NCBI GenBank assembly: GCA_030669775.1 | Contig: DAOVCZ010000030.1 | Coordinates: 1 to 12,671, forward strand | Source of the DNA: Chloroflexota bacterium | GTDB lineage: Bacteria; Chloroflexota; Anaerolineae; Anaerolineales; UBA4823 | Reading direction: 5' to 3' | Length of the DNA: 12,671 bases | Shown here: positions 5,381 through 12,671 of the stretch, piece by piece | How the letters are laid out: each line of letters starts with the position of its first letter | Position numbering within the stretch: position 1 is the stretch's first letter | Made by a program: the position numbers and the translations under genes | Notes under the pieces: generated by a model | Databases searched by the model: none | What the model was told of the DNA's origin: nothing | The model's input: only the letters and a program-made list of their open reading frames with translations

Positions 5381-8257
5381 TCAACTATCAGCTAATATCT
5401 CTTCAACCGTGTAGAAGAACTCCGGCACAGAGAATGGCTTCTGTAGGTAGGTAATCCGCTTCTCTTCGAGCAAATATTTACTTTCAATCCCCATCGGATG
5501 ACCGGTAACAAATAAGGTCTTCACCTTTGGCCATCGATTCTGGACCCGATTGAATAAGGCCAATCCCCCCATCTCTGGCATCACCATATCGCTTACCAGC
5601 AAATCGATCATTTCTGGATTCTGTTCAAAAACCTGTATGGCTTCATTCCCATTTGATGCTACCAGTACCTGGTATTCTTGTGCTTCGAGTAAATCTTGAA
5701 TCGCAATTAATGTCGTCGGATCGTCTTCGACAACCAATATCGTCTGGCCATTTCCTTGCAAAGGTGAGGAATACTCTACAGGGGCTTTCTCGACTTGTTG
5801 AACTGGTAAATTCGGCAAATACATTGAAAATCTGGTTCCTTCACCCACTTGGCTTTGAACATCAATATAACCACCATGCTGTTTGACAATTCCATATGCT
5901 TGGGCGAGGCCTAATCCAGTTCCCTCTCCTACCGGTTTGGTGGTGAAGAATGGTTCGAAGATATGCGGGATCACCTCTGGTGGGATACCCACGCCTGTAT
6001 CACCAACCGTGATTGAGATCCACTCTCCCGCCGGGAGATATGGGCTCGGAGGAATATCCCCCGGTTTCAATATCAGGCGATTGATAGAGAAACTTAACAC
6101 CCCTCCGTCTGGCATCGCATCTCGAGCATTAATTGCCAGATTCATTAATACCTGCTGCAGGCAAGTCGGATCGGCGTGAACTGGGTAAACCCCTGGCTGG
6201 AATTTAAATTCCACTCGGATCGTTTCGGGCAACACTCGCACAAGGAGTTTGTCAAATTCCTTGATGAACGGCAATAGATCAAGTGTGCTTTGTTCCATCA
6301 CAGATTGCCGGCTGAAATCTAAGATCTGTCTGATCAAACTTGCTGCGCGCTGCACCTGCTGCTGGATGATCGCTAATCGTTCAAGCCCTGCAGAATTCAA
6401 AGCCAGATCTTTTCTTAACAGATCGCTATAAACCAGAATGGTGGCCATGATATTGTTAAAATCATGTGCGATACCAGCAGCTAATTGCCCAACTGTAGCC
6501 AGGCGGTCCTGCATCTGGATTCGGGATTGATTGTGGCGATCCAGGGTAACATCGCGCAGCATCAGTATCCAATGGCGGTGTTCACCTCCCAGAGCGCGCG
6601 TCTCTATTTCAAAAGTTCTCTGACGTCCATGATCCAGGTTGATTTCAACAGGATGTGGATCATCACAGCGCTCGATCAATTCAGATATGGAATAGGGTCC
6701 TAACTGGTTCAGGCCGGTGCTGAAATCGTTGATCCCAAAGAGAGTAAGGATCTCACTGCCATGTGTATTGACCACTACCGGACGATATTCTTGATTCAAT
6801 AATACAACCCCTACCGGTAATCGCTCAACTAGGTTCGATAATCGTTCTTGTTCTCGCTCCAGCATTTCTACCAGGTGCTGAACTTGTTCATATCGACCAA
6901 CGTTGCTCAAAGCCACTCCCACCTGGTGACATATAGCTTGGATTAGATCTAGATGATCTGGCGAAAAAGCTGCTGGTTCATGATGGAATAAGCAGAAAAC
7001 TCCCATCAGCTGCTCACCATGAACTATTGGTGAACCCAGCATTGAACGCATACCATCCTGCCATCCAGGGATATCATCGTATCGATCATCTTGAGTGATA
7101 TCCGCAATATTGACCGCTTTACAGTTTAATCCAATCCATCCAGGCAAACCCTCTCCCATGCTGATATCAACCGGAAGATTGATTTTCTTTGATCCCTGAT
7201 GATTCGTCTGATACACCTTCTGCCAGCGGAGTTTATTCTCCTCAGGAAGATGAATAAAAGCCATGCCAAGTGAACCGCCTAAAGCTTGGCAGGTCAATCT
7301 GATCGCCCGGTTTAATATTTCATCAGAGTCCAGGCTGGGAGCCAATTCCCTGCCAATATCATATACCAGGCTCAAATGACGTTCCTCTGTCGCTATGGCT
7401 TCATATAGGCGCGCATTCTCTATCGCGATCGCCGCCTGGTCACCTAACAGCCGCAGCATCCTGATATCAGATTCTGATAATGCTCCTGGCTGCGTGTGAG
7501 ATAAATTCAACACACCGACTACCCGATCACCGATCTTTAAAGGTAAACCGATAATTGAACCCGTCCAGGAATCTGGCGTCCCAACATACAGAGGATGAGA
7601 GCGCAAATCAGATACAAGAATTGGATTCCCGGATTCCGCAACAGTCATCGTCAGGCCATCAGATCGGGGATTCGAAAATGGCTGATTCCTTTTGCCATCC
7701 CCCCACAGGGTGGTCCCAAAGATGAGTTTGGACCCATTCTCAGATTGATACAAGAAAATGTGGCAATTTCTCATCCCAGGGATTAAGTCCAGCGCACATT
7801 GCGCGATCGTATCGAGCACTTCCTTTAAATCTAGACTGGCAGTCAAGGTCAAACTTGCCTGTCGTAAATTTTCCATTTGAGCGATATTTCTGATCTCCCC
7901 CAGCTTTCTTGCGCTGATGTCCTCAATAGTGCCATCAATCCAGGATCCTTCTCCCGATTGATCCTCTTCAACAACCCTGGCATTGATCGAAGCCCAAAAA
8001 CTTGCACCCCCAATTTCCTTCAATTGGATTTCTACTCCATTTACTTTTCCCCTCGACATTAAATCACTAAGAAATTCATTCCAATCACTTATATTCAGGT
8101 AAAGGTCTTTCATCTCAATCGCCAATAAATCCTCTACCGATCCATACCCGAAGATTTCCAAGAATTCGGAATTTGCCAGCAGGAATTTTCCCGGTGGATC
8201 ACATGTTATCCGGAAAATGCCCAGGGGGATATTCTCGACAAGTGATTGAAGATCCAT
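5381..8257 (-). CDS. Hybrid sensor histidine kinase (PAS-GAF-GAF-PAS-HisKA-HATPase-REC)
   Basis: A 958-residue soluble hybrid kinase with no membrane segment. Domains in order: PAS, about 1-118 (LGIFRITCDPPGKFLLANSE); GAF, about 130-285; GAF, about 300-455 (LPGWIGL...DDIPGW...MLGSPI); a short coiled coil at 456-478; PAS, about 475-575; HisKA with phospho-acceptor His598 in GIAHDF; HATPase with N-box Asn706/Asn710, G1 DTGVGI at 753-758, FEPFFTT, and G2 GTGLGL; then a receiver with acidic pair Asp845/Asp846, acceptor Asp890, Thr918 and Lys940. All catalytic residues are present. GIAHDFNN places it in the family of cytoplasmic kinases that often carry a C-terminal receiver. It has no DNA-binding output, so a separate phosphotransfer or regulator protein, not encoded nearby, would be needed. 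The two GAF domains could bind small molecules or chromophores, but neither has an obvious bilin-Cys motif. Confidence 0.93.
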   Translation of the reverse strand: MDLQSLVENIPLGIFRITCDPPGKFLLANSEFLEIFGYGSVEDLLAIEMKDLYLNISDWNEFLSDLMSRGKVNGVEIQLKEIGGASFWASINARVVEEDQSGEGSWIDGTIEDISARKLGEIRNIAQMENLRQASLTLTASLDLKEVLDTIAQCALDLIPGMRNCHIFLYQSENGSKLIFGTTLWGDGKRNQPFSNPRSDGLTMTVAESGNPILVSDLRSHPLYVGTPDSWTGSIIGLPLKIGDRVVGVLNLSHTQPGALSESDIRMLRLLGDQAAIAIENARLYEAIATEERHLSLVYDIGRELAPSLDSDEILNRAIRLTCQALGGSLGMAFIHLPEENKLRWQKVYQTNHQGSKKINLPVDISMGEGLPGWIGLNCKAVNIADITQDDRYDDIPGWQDGMRSMLGSPIVHGEQLMGVFCLFHHEPAAFSPDHLDLIQAICHQVGVALSNVGRYEQVQHLVEMLEREQERLSNLVERLPVGVVLLNQEYRPVVVNTHGSEILTLFGINDFSTGLNQLGPYSISELIERCDDPHPVEINLDHGRQRTFEIETRALGGEHRHWILMLRDVTLDRHNQSRIQMQDRLATVGQLAAGIAHDFNNIMATILVYSDLLRKDLALNSAGLERLAIIQQQVQRAASLIRQILDFSRQSVMEQSTLDLLPFIKEFDKLLVRVLPETIRVEFKFQPGVYPVHADPTCLQQVLMNLAINARDAMPDGGVLSFSINRLILKPGDIPPSPYLPAGEWISITVGDTGVGIPPEVIPHIFEPFFTTKPVGEGTGLGLAQAYGIVKQHGGYIDVQSQVGEGTRFSMYLPNLPVQQVEKAPVEYSSPLQGNGQTILVVEDDPTTLIAIQDLLEAQEYQVLVASNGNEAIQVFEQNPEMIDLLVSDMVMPEMGGLALFNRVQNRWPKVKTLFVTGHPMGIESKYLLEEKRITYLQKPFSVPEFFYTVEEILADS

Positions 8258-8375
8258 CTAGCTCTCTATCTGCTGTCTTTGGTGGGAGTTCAATATCAAA
8301 ACTGATTTCGGCATTCCCCACCATTGAAAAAGGATGTGATTATCTTCGGCCATCGATTAACATGGCAGGGTTTTG

Positions 8376-8381
8376 ATTATA
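8376..8381 (-). promoter_or_regulatory. Possible -10 box for the hybrid kinase gene
   Basis: A perfect TATAAT on the minus strand lies about 120 bases upstream of the kinase ATG in the 224-base gap after elp3. No convincing -35 box is found at 16-18 bases, so the call is tentative. The rest of this gap shows nothing recognisable. Confidence 0.3.
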
Positions 8382-8481
8382 GCCACACAATTATCGAATC
8401 GATACCATAAACCCTATCTGAAATGTTATCTTCAGCTATCAGAATTGATAAGGTAATATTCAGGTCGAATCAGTGCATGAT

Positions 8482-10077
8482 TCAGGCCAATTCTTTCACC
8501 AGATATAAATCCCCACGCTGAAACCCACGCCCCAGGTAATATTGACGGGTTCCTACTGCGGCGATCACCGCCAACCGGCGGCATCCCATCTCACGAGCTA
8601 TTGTTTCCGCTTCTTCCAGCAAAGATGTCCCCAATCCAGTATGCTGGGCTGTCCCGACTTGCTTTTCACCGACCTCCAATGATTGCCCGTATACATGCAC
8701 TTCACGAATGATCGCTGCCTGGTCTAAATCAGGCAAACCGGAATCAGGCGAGTTCGCACTTGGAAGAGAGAGACGGAGAAAGCCGGCCAGTTTATCATCG
8801 GCAGTGTTATATGAGATGAAATGCTCTTCCACCTTTCCGCTGTAGTAAACCAGATCATCGCCCTGAAGTTCGCTTATGCTAATGGTATCTTTTCTCACTT
8901 CGCGACAGCGCACACACTGGCAGCGCGTACCGCGCTTTTTCATCTCTGCCTGGATATCCTGACGCAAGCTCGTGCGTTTATTCCCCTCAACCACATTCGT
9001 TGAAGGGATATCCCGGATTACCCGGTTCACCCGGCAGTAGCGCGGGATGCTGGTCTTGATGTCTGCAATGAGGTCGATCAATTCACTCGTTGAGTAGGGT
9101 TTGAACTCCCCACGCTGCCAGTATTCATACAGCTCCGTGTTTGCCAGCAGCTGGTTCGGGTAAATCTTGAGTTCATCTGGGCAGAGATCAACCCATAAAC
9201 GCTGGAAATCCTCCCGGTCAGAGTCGAGCGTGGCTCCATATAAGTTTGGCATCCAATGCAGAACGATTTTAAATCCAGCTGCTCTAAGCAGCTCCACAGC
9301 ATGCCTTGTTTTTTCGACGGTATGTCCCCGTTTATTCAACTCCAGTATGTGGTCGTCAAGACTCTGCGCACCAAGTTGAACTTTAGTCACTCCTAGATAT
9401 CTTAGCCAGGCCAATTCTTCTCTATCAATATGGTCTGGTCGAGTTTCAATGACTAATCCAACATTGCGGTGTCCTGTGGTTTCATTAATCAATTGCGCTT
9501 CCTGGAGAGTCTGCGAATTGACACCGTTTAAGGCTTCAAAACAACGCAAAATAAACCATTCCTGGTAATCCCGTTGGTAAGCACACCATGTCCCGCCCAA
9601 GATAAGCAGTTCCACCTTATCAGTTGGATGCCCGACAGCTTGAAGTGCCTCCACTCGCGCCCGTACTTGCTCGAATGGATCGAACTTATGGTGAAGGCCA
9701 CGCATGGCTCCTGGTTCATCCGGCAAGTAGCTTTTCGGCAAGCGCACATCTGTCGGGCAGAAAATACATTTACCCGGGCAGGGATATGGCTTTGTCAGGA
9801 CTGTCACCACGGTGACTCCAGATAGCGTCCGTACTGGTTTCATCCGTATGCGGGCTAAAAGACTGGGGTCTGGTTTCCATTCTCCACTCTTAACAAGTTG
9901 AGTGTATGCAGCCACGAGAACATTCTTCCCCAAGTAGCCATCCCCTCCTGGCAATGGGTACTTGCGGACCGCATCCTCGACATGAATTCCTGTGCGAACC
10001 TGCTCCAACACGCGTTGTGCAAGAGCGATCTTCTCAGGTGAATAATCTCGTGTCAGCATCCAGTCCTGGTTGTCCAT
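8482..10077 (-). CDS. elp3: Elp3-type tRNA uridine-34 acetyltransferase (radical SAM + GNAT)
   Basis: About 531 residues from the ATG at 10077; a TTG at 10083 would add two. Residue numbers here are from the TTG. An N-terminal helical tRNA-binding region precedes the radical-SAM domain with cluster motif CPGKCIFC (Cys102, Cys106, Cys109). Then come LPDEPGAMR, the FDPFEQVRARVEALQ helix, LGGTW, and VIETRPDHID. A Cys-rich zinc-type motif TRCQCVRC lies at 387-393. The C-terminal third is a GNAT domain with the acetyl-CoA block QHTGLGTSLLEEAE (480-493) and YYLGRGF. In eukaryotes, archaea and some bacteria, Elp3 uses acetyl-CoA and a SAM radical to start the carboxymethyl group at C5 of wobble uridine (cm5U34) in tRNA. 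Dehalococcoides has a well-known homolog. No other Elongator subunit gene is present. It is divergent from a Trm9-like methyltransferase. Confidence 0.93.
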   Translation of the reverse strand: MDNQDWMLTRDYSPEKIALAQRVLEQVRTGIHVEDAVRKYPLPGGDGYLGKNVLVAAYTQLVKSGEWKPDPSLLARIRMKPVRTLSGVTVVTVLTKPYPCPGKCIFCPTDVRLPKSYLPDEPGAMRGLHHKFDPFEQVRARVEALQAVGHPTDKVELLILGGTWCAYQRDYQEWFILRCFEALNGVNSQTLQEAQLINETTGHRNVGLVIETRPDHIDREELAWLRYLGVTKVQLGAQSLDDHILELNKRGHTVEKTRHAVELLRAAGFKIVLHWMPNLYGATLDSDREDFQRLWVDLCPDELKIYPNQLLANTELYEYWQRGEFKPYSTSELIDLIADIKTSIPRYCRVNRVIRDIPSTNVVEGNKRTSLRQDIQAEMKKRGTRCQCVRCREVRKDTISISELQGDDLVYYSGKVEEHFISYNTADDKLAGFLRLSLPSANSPDSGLPDLDQAAIIREVHVYGQSLEVGEKQVGTAQHTGLGTSLLEEAETIAREMGCRRLAVIAAVGTRQYYLGRGFQRGDLYLVKELA

Positions 10078-10142
10078 CTGCAATAACCGATGTCTCTTTA
10101 ATGACTTAAAGCTCGTACGATCAATCCGGTTTTTCTTGCCTT

Positions 10143-10148
10143 TATAAT
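10143..10148 (+). promoter_or_regulatory. TATAAT abutting the methyltransferase start
   Basis: A perfect -10 box ends one base before the annotated ATG at 10149. If it is used, transcription would begin around 10155, where an in-frame GTG lies (third codon), so the message may be leaderless. No clear -35 box is seen. Confidence 0.35.
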
Positions 10149-10877
10149 ATGCTTGTGAATGAAATAACCAGAAATCAACTCATTGATCTCAATCGTACAT
10201 TCTACCAGACCTTCGCAAATCAATTCTCTGCCACTCGCCAGAGAATACAGCCTGGCGTGCTCCGTATTTTAAACCAGATTTCCAGCCAGGAGAGCGTTTT
10301 GGACCTGGGTTGCGGAAACGGAGAGTTGGGTAAAGAATTATTCATCAGGGGACACAAAGGTCCCTATGCCGGTTTAGACTCTAACGCTGACCTCTTGAAA
10401 ATTGCCAGAGGAAATCTACCCAATCTGAGTTCTGTTTCCTTGATGCAAAAAGACCTCACATCTCCCTCGTGGGATAACGATCTGCCAATCAAGCAATATG
10501 ACATCATCCTGGCTTTCGCCGTTTTACATCATATTCCAGGAATGGCACTTCGCCAGCAGGTAATGAAGAAGATCAGGTCTCTAGCTGTTCCTGATGGTCG
10601 CTTCATCCATTCGGAATGGCAATTTCTAAACAGCCCGCGTCTCTGCAAGCGCATCCAACCTTGGGATAAAGTCGGTCTGAATTTGGATCAAGTAGAGGTA
10701 GGAGATTTTCTAATCGATTGGCGCCAGGGAGGGCAGGGTTTTCGCTACGTCCATCACTTTGACATCAGAGAGTTAGAATCGTTAGCCGTAGATACTGGTT
10801 TTAAGATCTTGGAGACCTTTTCTTCTGATGGCGAAGGGGGCAATCTTGGCTTATACCAGATTTGGAAGAGAGTATAA
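10149..10877 (+). CDS. Class I SAM methyltransferase, Trm9/ALKBH8-like
   Basis: A 242-residue soluble methyltransferase. Motif I is VLDLGCGNG (residues 50-58), the motif II acidic residue is Asp77 in GLD, Asp102 follows motif III, and motif IV is AFAVLHHIP (122-130). Several features go beyond a generic methyltransferase and recall the tRNA methyltransferase Trm9 and the ALKBH8 methyltransferase domain: the opening FYQTFANQFSATR helix; LLKIARGNLP; the HHIP...R...M..IRSL helix; and the C-terminal GDFLIDWR...FRYVHHF...ELESLA region. Trm9 methylates cm5U34, the product of the Elp3 pathway, to mcm5U34, and elp3 is the divergent neighbour. The name Trm9-like rests on remembered family patterns; a small-molecule methyltransferase (for example in quinone or biotin synthesis) is the alternative. 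There is no ribosome binding site before the ATG, and TATAAT directly precedes it. Confidence 0.75.
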   Translation: MLVNEITRNQLIDLNRTFYQTFANQFSATRQRIQPGVLRILNQISSQESVLDLGCGNGELGKELFIRGHKGPYAGLDSNADLLKIARGNLPNLSSVSLMQKDLTSPSWDNDLPIKQYDIILAFAVLHHIPGMALRQQVMKKIRSLAVPDGRFIHSEWQFLNSPRLCKRIQPWDKVGLNLDQVEVGDFLIDWRQGGQGFRYVHHFDIRELESLAVDTGFKILETFSSDGEGGNLGLYQIWKRV

Positions 10878-10878
10878 T
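10873..10878 (+). promoter_or_regulatory. Possible -10 box for the phosphoesterase gene
   Basis: TATAAT overlaps the methyltransferase stop codon, about 48 bases before the phosphoesterase ATG. There is no good -35 box, so the gene could equally be read through from the methyltransferase. Confidence 0.25.
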
Positions 10879-10925
10879 TACCCAGCCAATCCACTTTTTA
10901 TTTCTTAATCAACAGTAAGTTATTT

Positions 10926-11654
10926 ATGCGCATTTTGATTATCTCCGATATCCATGCCAATCTAACCGCCTTGGATGCTGTTTTGAATGACGCCGGGCAG
11001 GTAGATGCTGTTTGGTGCCTTGGCGATCTAGTTGGTTATGGACCTGATCCAAATGAATGCGTTGAATGTATCCAGCAGCTGCCTAATCTTGTTTGCTTAA
11101 TCGGGAATCATGATGCAGCTGTTTCAGGAGATATCGAGATCACCACATTCAACGATGAAGCCCGGCTGGCAGTGATTTGGACACAGAGTGTGATAGAACC
11201 AGCTCATCTAGAGTTTCTCCGCGCCTTATCTCCTCAAACAGTAATTGATTCGGTTTCTTTAGCCCATGGCAGCCCACGCCAGCCGATCTGGGAATATTTA
11301 CTGGATACCCAGACTGCCTTCGAAAATTTCGATCACTTTGATACCCCATTCTGTTTTGTCGGTCATAGTCATTTTCCAGTGGTTTTCCAGATGCAGGCAG
11401 AAAAGAGGAGAGCTGACCTTTCCATCCCACAAATAAATTGCTCCTTGAATATGATCCCTCGGGCAATATATAATCCGGGCTCTGTTGGCCAACCGCGCGA
11501 CCGCGACCCACGGGCAGCTTACGCAATCTTTGATCCGGTGCGGTTGACCTGGAATTACCACCGAGTTTCATACGATATCCAAAGTGTTCAACATCGGATG
11601 CAATCCGCAAATCTACCCCTGCGTCATATTCAGCGATTAAGCGCTGGATGGTAA
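10926..11654 (+). CDS. Calcineurin-like metallophosphoesterase
   Basis: A 242-residue soluble enzyme with all five metal-binding blocks of the superfamily: SDIH (Asp8, His10), GDLVGYGPDP (Asp34), GNHD (Asn61, His62), AHGSP (His114), and GHSH (His147, His149), followed by NPGSVGQPRD. The layout matches the compact bacterial and archaeal group with the DIHAN start (YfcE/MJ0936-like), whose members hydrolyse phosphodiesters or phosphomonoesters with two metal ions. The natural substrate cannot be deduced. It begins 48 bases after the methyltransferase on the same strand and may be co-transcribed with it. The ribosome binding site is weak. Family call is secure; function is not. Confidence 0.9.
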   Translation: MRILIISDIHANLTALDAVLNDAGQVDAVWCLGDLVGYGPDPNECVECIQQLPNLVCLIGNHDAAVSGDIEITTFNDEARLAVIWTQSVIEPAHLEFLRALSPQTVIDSVSLAHGSPRQPIWEYLLDTQTAFENFDHFDTPFCFVGHSHFPVVFQMQAEKRRADLSIPQINCSLNMIPRAIYNPGSVGQPRDRDPRAAYAIFDPVRLTWNYHRVSYDIQSVQHRMQSANLPLRHIQRLSAGW

Positions 11655-11689
11655 AACTATTCAATCACTGGTGAAGGGGAATTGTTTAA

Positions 11690-11734
11690 GGGAACTTATC
11701 CCCATTATTAGGCGTCATTAGAGGGAATTTATCC
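11690..11734 (+). repeat. Direct repeat GGGAAyTTATCC upstream of the DUF4349 gene
   Basis: GGGAACTTATCC (11690-11701) and GGGAATTTATCC (11723-11734) match at 11 of 12 bases with a 33-base period, about three helical turns. Each is also a partial palindrome (GGGA, 5 bases, TCC). The second copy sits just before the ribosome binding site. This could be an operator pair. Confidence 0.5.
11691..11716 (+). promoter_or_regulatory. Possible ECF-sigma-type promoter
   Basis: GGAAC (11691-11695) and CGTC (11713-11716) are 17 bases apart, the classic layout of promoters read by extracytoplasmic-function sigma factors. Transcription would start near 11723. The motifs are short and could occur by chance; no sigma gene is in the window. 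Confidence 0.3.
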
Positions 11735-11747
11735 TGGAGGAAAGGAA

Positions 11748-12671
11748 ATGAATAAAAAAATTCTCGTATCTATCGGATTGTTCACCCTCTTGCTCGTTGC
11801 CTGTGCTTCTCCACAACGTTCCGCTGTAGCACCAGTGGAAGCCGGCTTCTCCGAGGAAGCAATTTATAACGAAGCCCCGGTCGCTGAACCAAGAGCCTTC
11901 GATGCAGCATCCTCATTTGATACCAGTTCTGTCCAAGCAAGCGATCGCATAGTAGTTAAGACTGCCAGACTGGAGTTGGTCGTCATTGCACCGGATGAAT
12001 CAATGGAGAGGATTAGTCGCATGGCGGAAGAGATGGGCGGCTATGTAGTTAGCGCCAATCTCTACAAGACTCATACTTCGGATGGTCAGGAAGTCCCCAG
12101 GGCAGCGATTACTATTCGCGTGCCGTCTGAAAATCTTGTTGAAGCCCTCTCAAGGATCGAGGCTGAAAGCGACCGTCTACCAATCACCAAGAACATCCAG
12201 AGTCAGGATGTAACCAGCGACTACACCGATCTCCAGTCGCGCTTGAAGAATTTAGAGGCAGCAGAAACACAGTTGTTGGATATCATGGATTCTGCGAACA
12301 GAACAGAAGATGTCTTGAACGTCTTTGACCAGTTAACCCGGGTACGTGAGCAAATCGAGGTCATCAAGGGACAGATCAAGTATTTTGAGGAATCTGCCAG
12401 ATTATCGGCGATTAGCGTGGAATTAATTCCCAATGAGGTTGTCCAACCGATCACGATTGGCGGCTGGGAGCCTGTCGGTGTGATCAAAGATGCAATTCAA
12501 TCTCTGATCGGTGCCCTGCAAGGTCTGGTGAATATCGTCATTTGGATTGCTCTCTTCGTCCTACCAATACTTCTCATCATCGGAGTTCCTTTATACTTTA
12601 TCATCCGTGGGCTAAGAAACTGGCGCCGGCGTCGGAAGCAACAGCGAGAATCGGAGGCTGTGGAACCATCC
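11748..12671 (+). CDS. DUF4349 lipoprotein, 3' end outside window
   Basis: The frame runs 308 codons from ATG to the window edge without a stop. A strong GGAGG (11736-11740) sits seven bases before the start. Residues 1-19 form a lipoprotein signal with lipobox LVAC, so Cys19 should be lipidated. A low-complexity linker follows to about residue 65. Residues 66-228 match the DUF4349 pattern: IVVKTARLELVV, then AEEMGGYVVSANL, then AITIRVPSENL, then a Q-x-DVTSDYTDLQSRLKNLEAAE coiled coil (about 154-218) and a closing ARLSAISVELIP strand. A membrane segment (about 256-288) and a very basic stretch RNWRRRRKQQR come next. It would be anchored at both ends, with the DUF4349 domain outside the cytoplasm. 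The family has no established function; envelope stress or export quality control is only a guess. Confidence 0.88.
   Translation, partial: MNKKILVSIGLFTLLLVACASPQRSAVAPVEAGFSEEAIYNEAPVAEPRAFDAASSFDTSSVQASDRIVVKTARLELVVIAPDESMERISRMAEEMGGYVVSANLYKTHTSDGQEVPRAAITIRVPSENLVEALSRIEAESDRLPITKNIQSQDVTSDYTDLQSRLKNLEAAETQLLDIMDSANRTEDVLNVFDQLTRVREQIEVIKGQIKYFEESARLSAISVELIPNEVVQPITIGGWEPVGVIKDAIQSLIGALQGLVNIVIWIALFVLPILLIIGVPLYFIIRGLRNWRRRRKQQRESEAVEPS

Noticed and set aside
8467..8483. Inverted repeat GAATCA/TGATTC at the elp3 stop as a terminator
   Set aside because: Only 6 bp, AT-rich and not followed by a T run on the minus strand.
11149..11664. 171-residue minus-strand open frame
   Set aside because: Antisense to the metallophosphoesterase, whose full set of metal-binding motifs makes the plus strand the real gene.

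Overview
This looks like chromosomal DNA of a Chloroflexota bacterium, most likely of the Anaerolineae type. That assignment is an inference from gene content, not from a marker gene. The supporting signs are: a bacterial Elp3 of the short-cluster kind known from Dehalococcoides; lipoproteins with long Pro/Thr/Glu linkers; a gingipain-type C25 peptidase next to a sortase; a DUF4349 lipoprotein; a GAF/PAS-rich hybrid kinase; and moderate GC content.

Layout. (1) 1-1953, plus strand: the C-terminal end of a C25 cysteine peptidase, a small Pro/Thr-rich protein ending in an LPATG sorting signal, and a sortase. They are closely packed, form a likely operon, and are closed by an intrinsic terminator at 1991-2025. 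(2) 2100-5365, plus strand: a sigma70-like promoter, a cobalamin riboswitch with a visible terminator and a candidate antiterminator, then a complete vitamin B12 ABC importer (binding lipoprotein, permease, ATPase; btuF-btuC-btuD). (3) 5381-8257, minus strand: a 958-residue hybrid sensor histidine kinase (PAS-GAF-GAF-PAS-HisKA-HATPase-REC), convergent with btuD. (4) 8482-10077, minus strand: Elp3, the radical-SAM/acetyltransferase enzyme of tRNA wobble uridine modification. (5) 10149-11654, plus strand: a class I methyltransferase that resembles Trm9/ALKBH8, divergent from elp3, followed by a calcineurin-like phosphoesterase. (6) 11748-end, plus strand: a DUF4349 lipoprotein, cut by the window edge.

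How the genes work together. The first block is a self-contained surface-display unit in which the sortase and its probable LPATG substrate are adjacent. The second is a B12-repressed uptake operon whose control can be read from the leader. The most interesting pairing is elp3 beside a Trm9-like methyltransferase. In eukaryotes Elp3 starts the cm5U side chain at U34 and Trm9 methylates it to mcm5U, so the divergent pair may be a compact bacterial version of the same two-step pathway. I saw no mobile element, CRISPR array, rRNA or tRNA gene.
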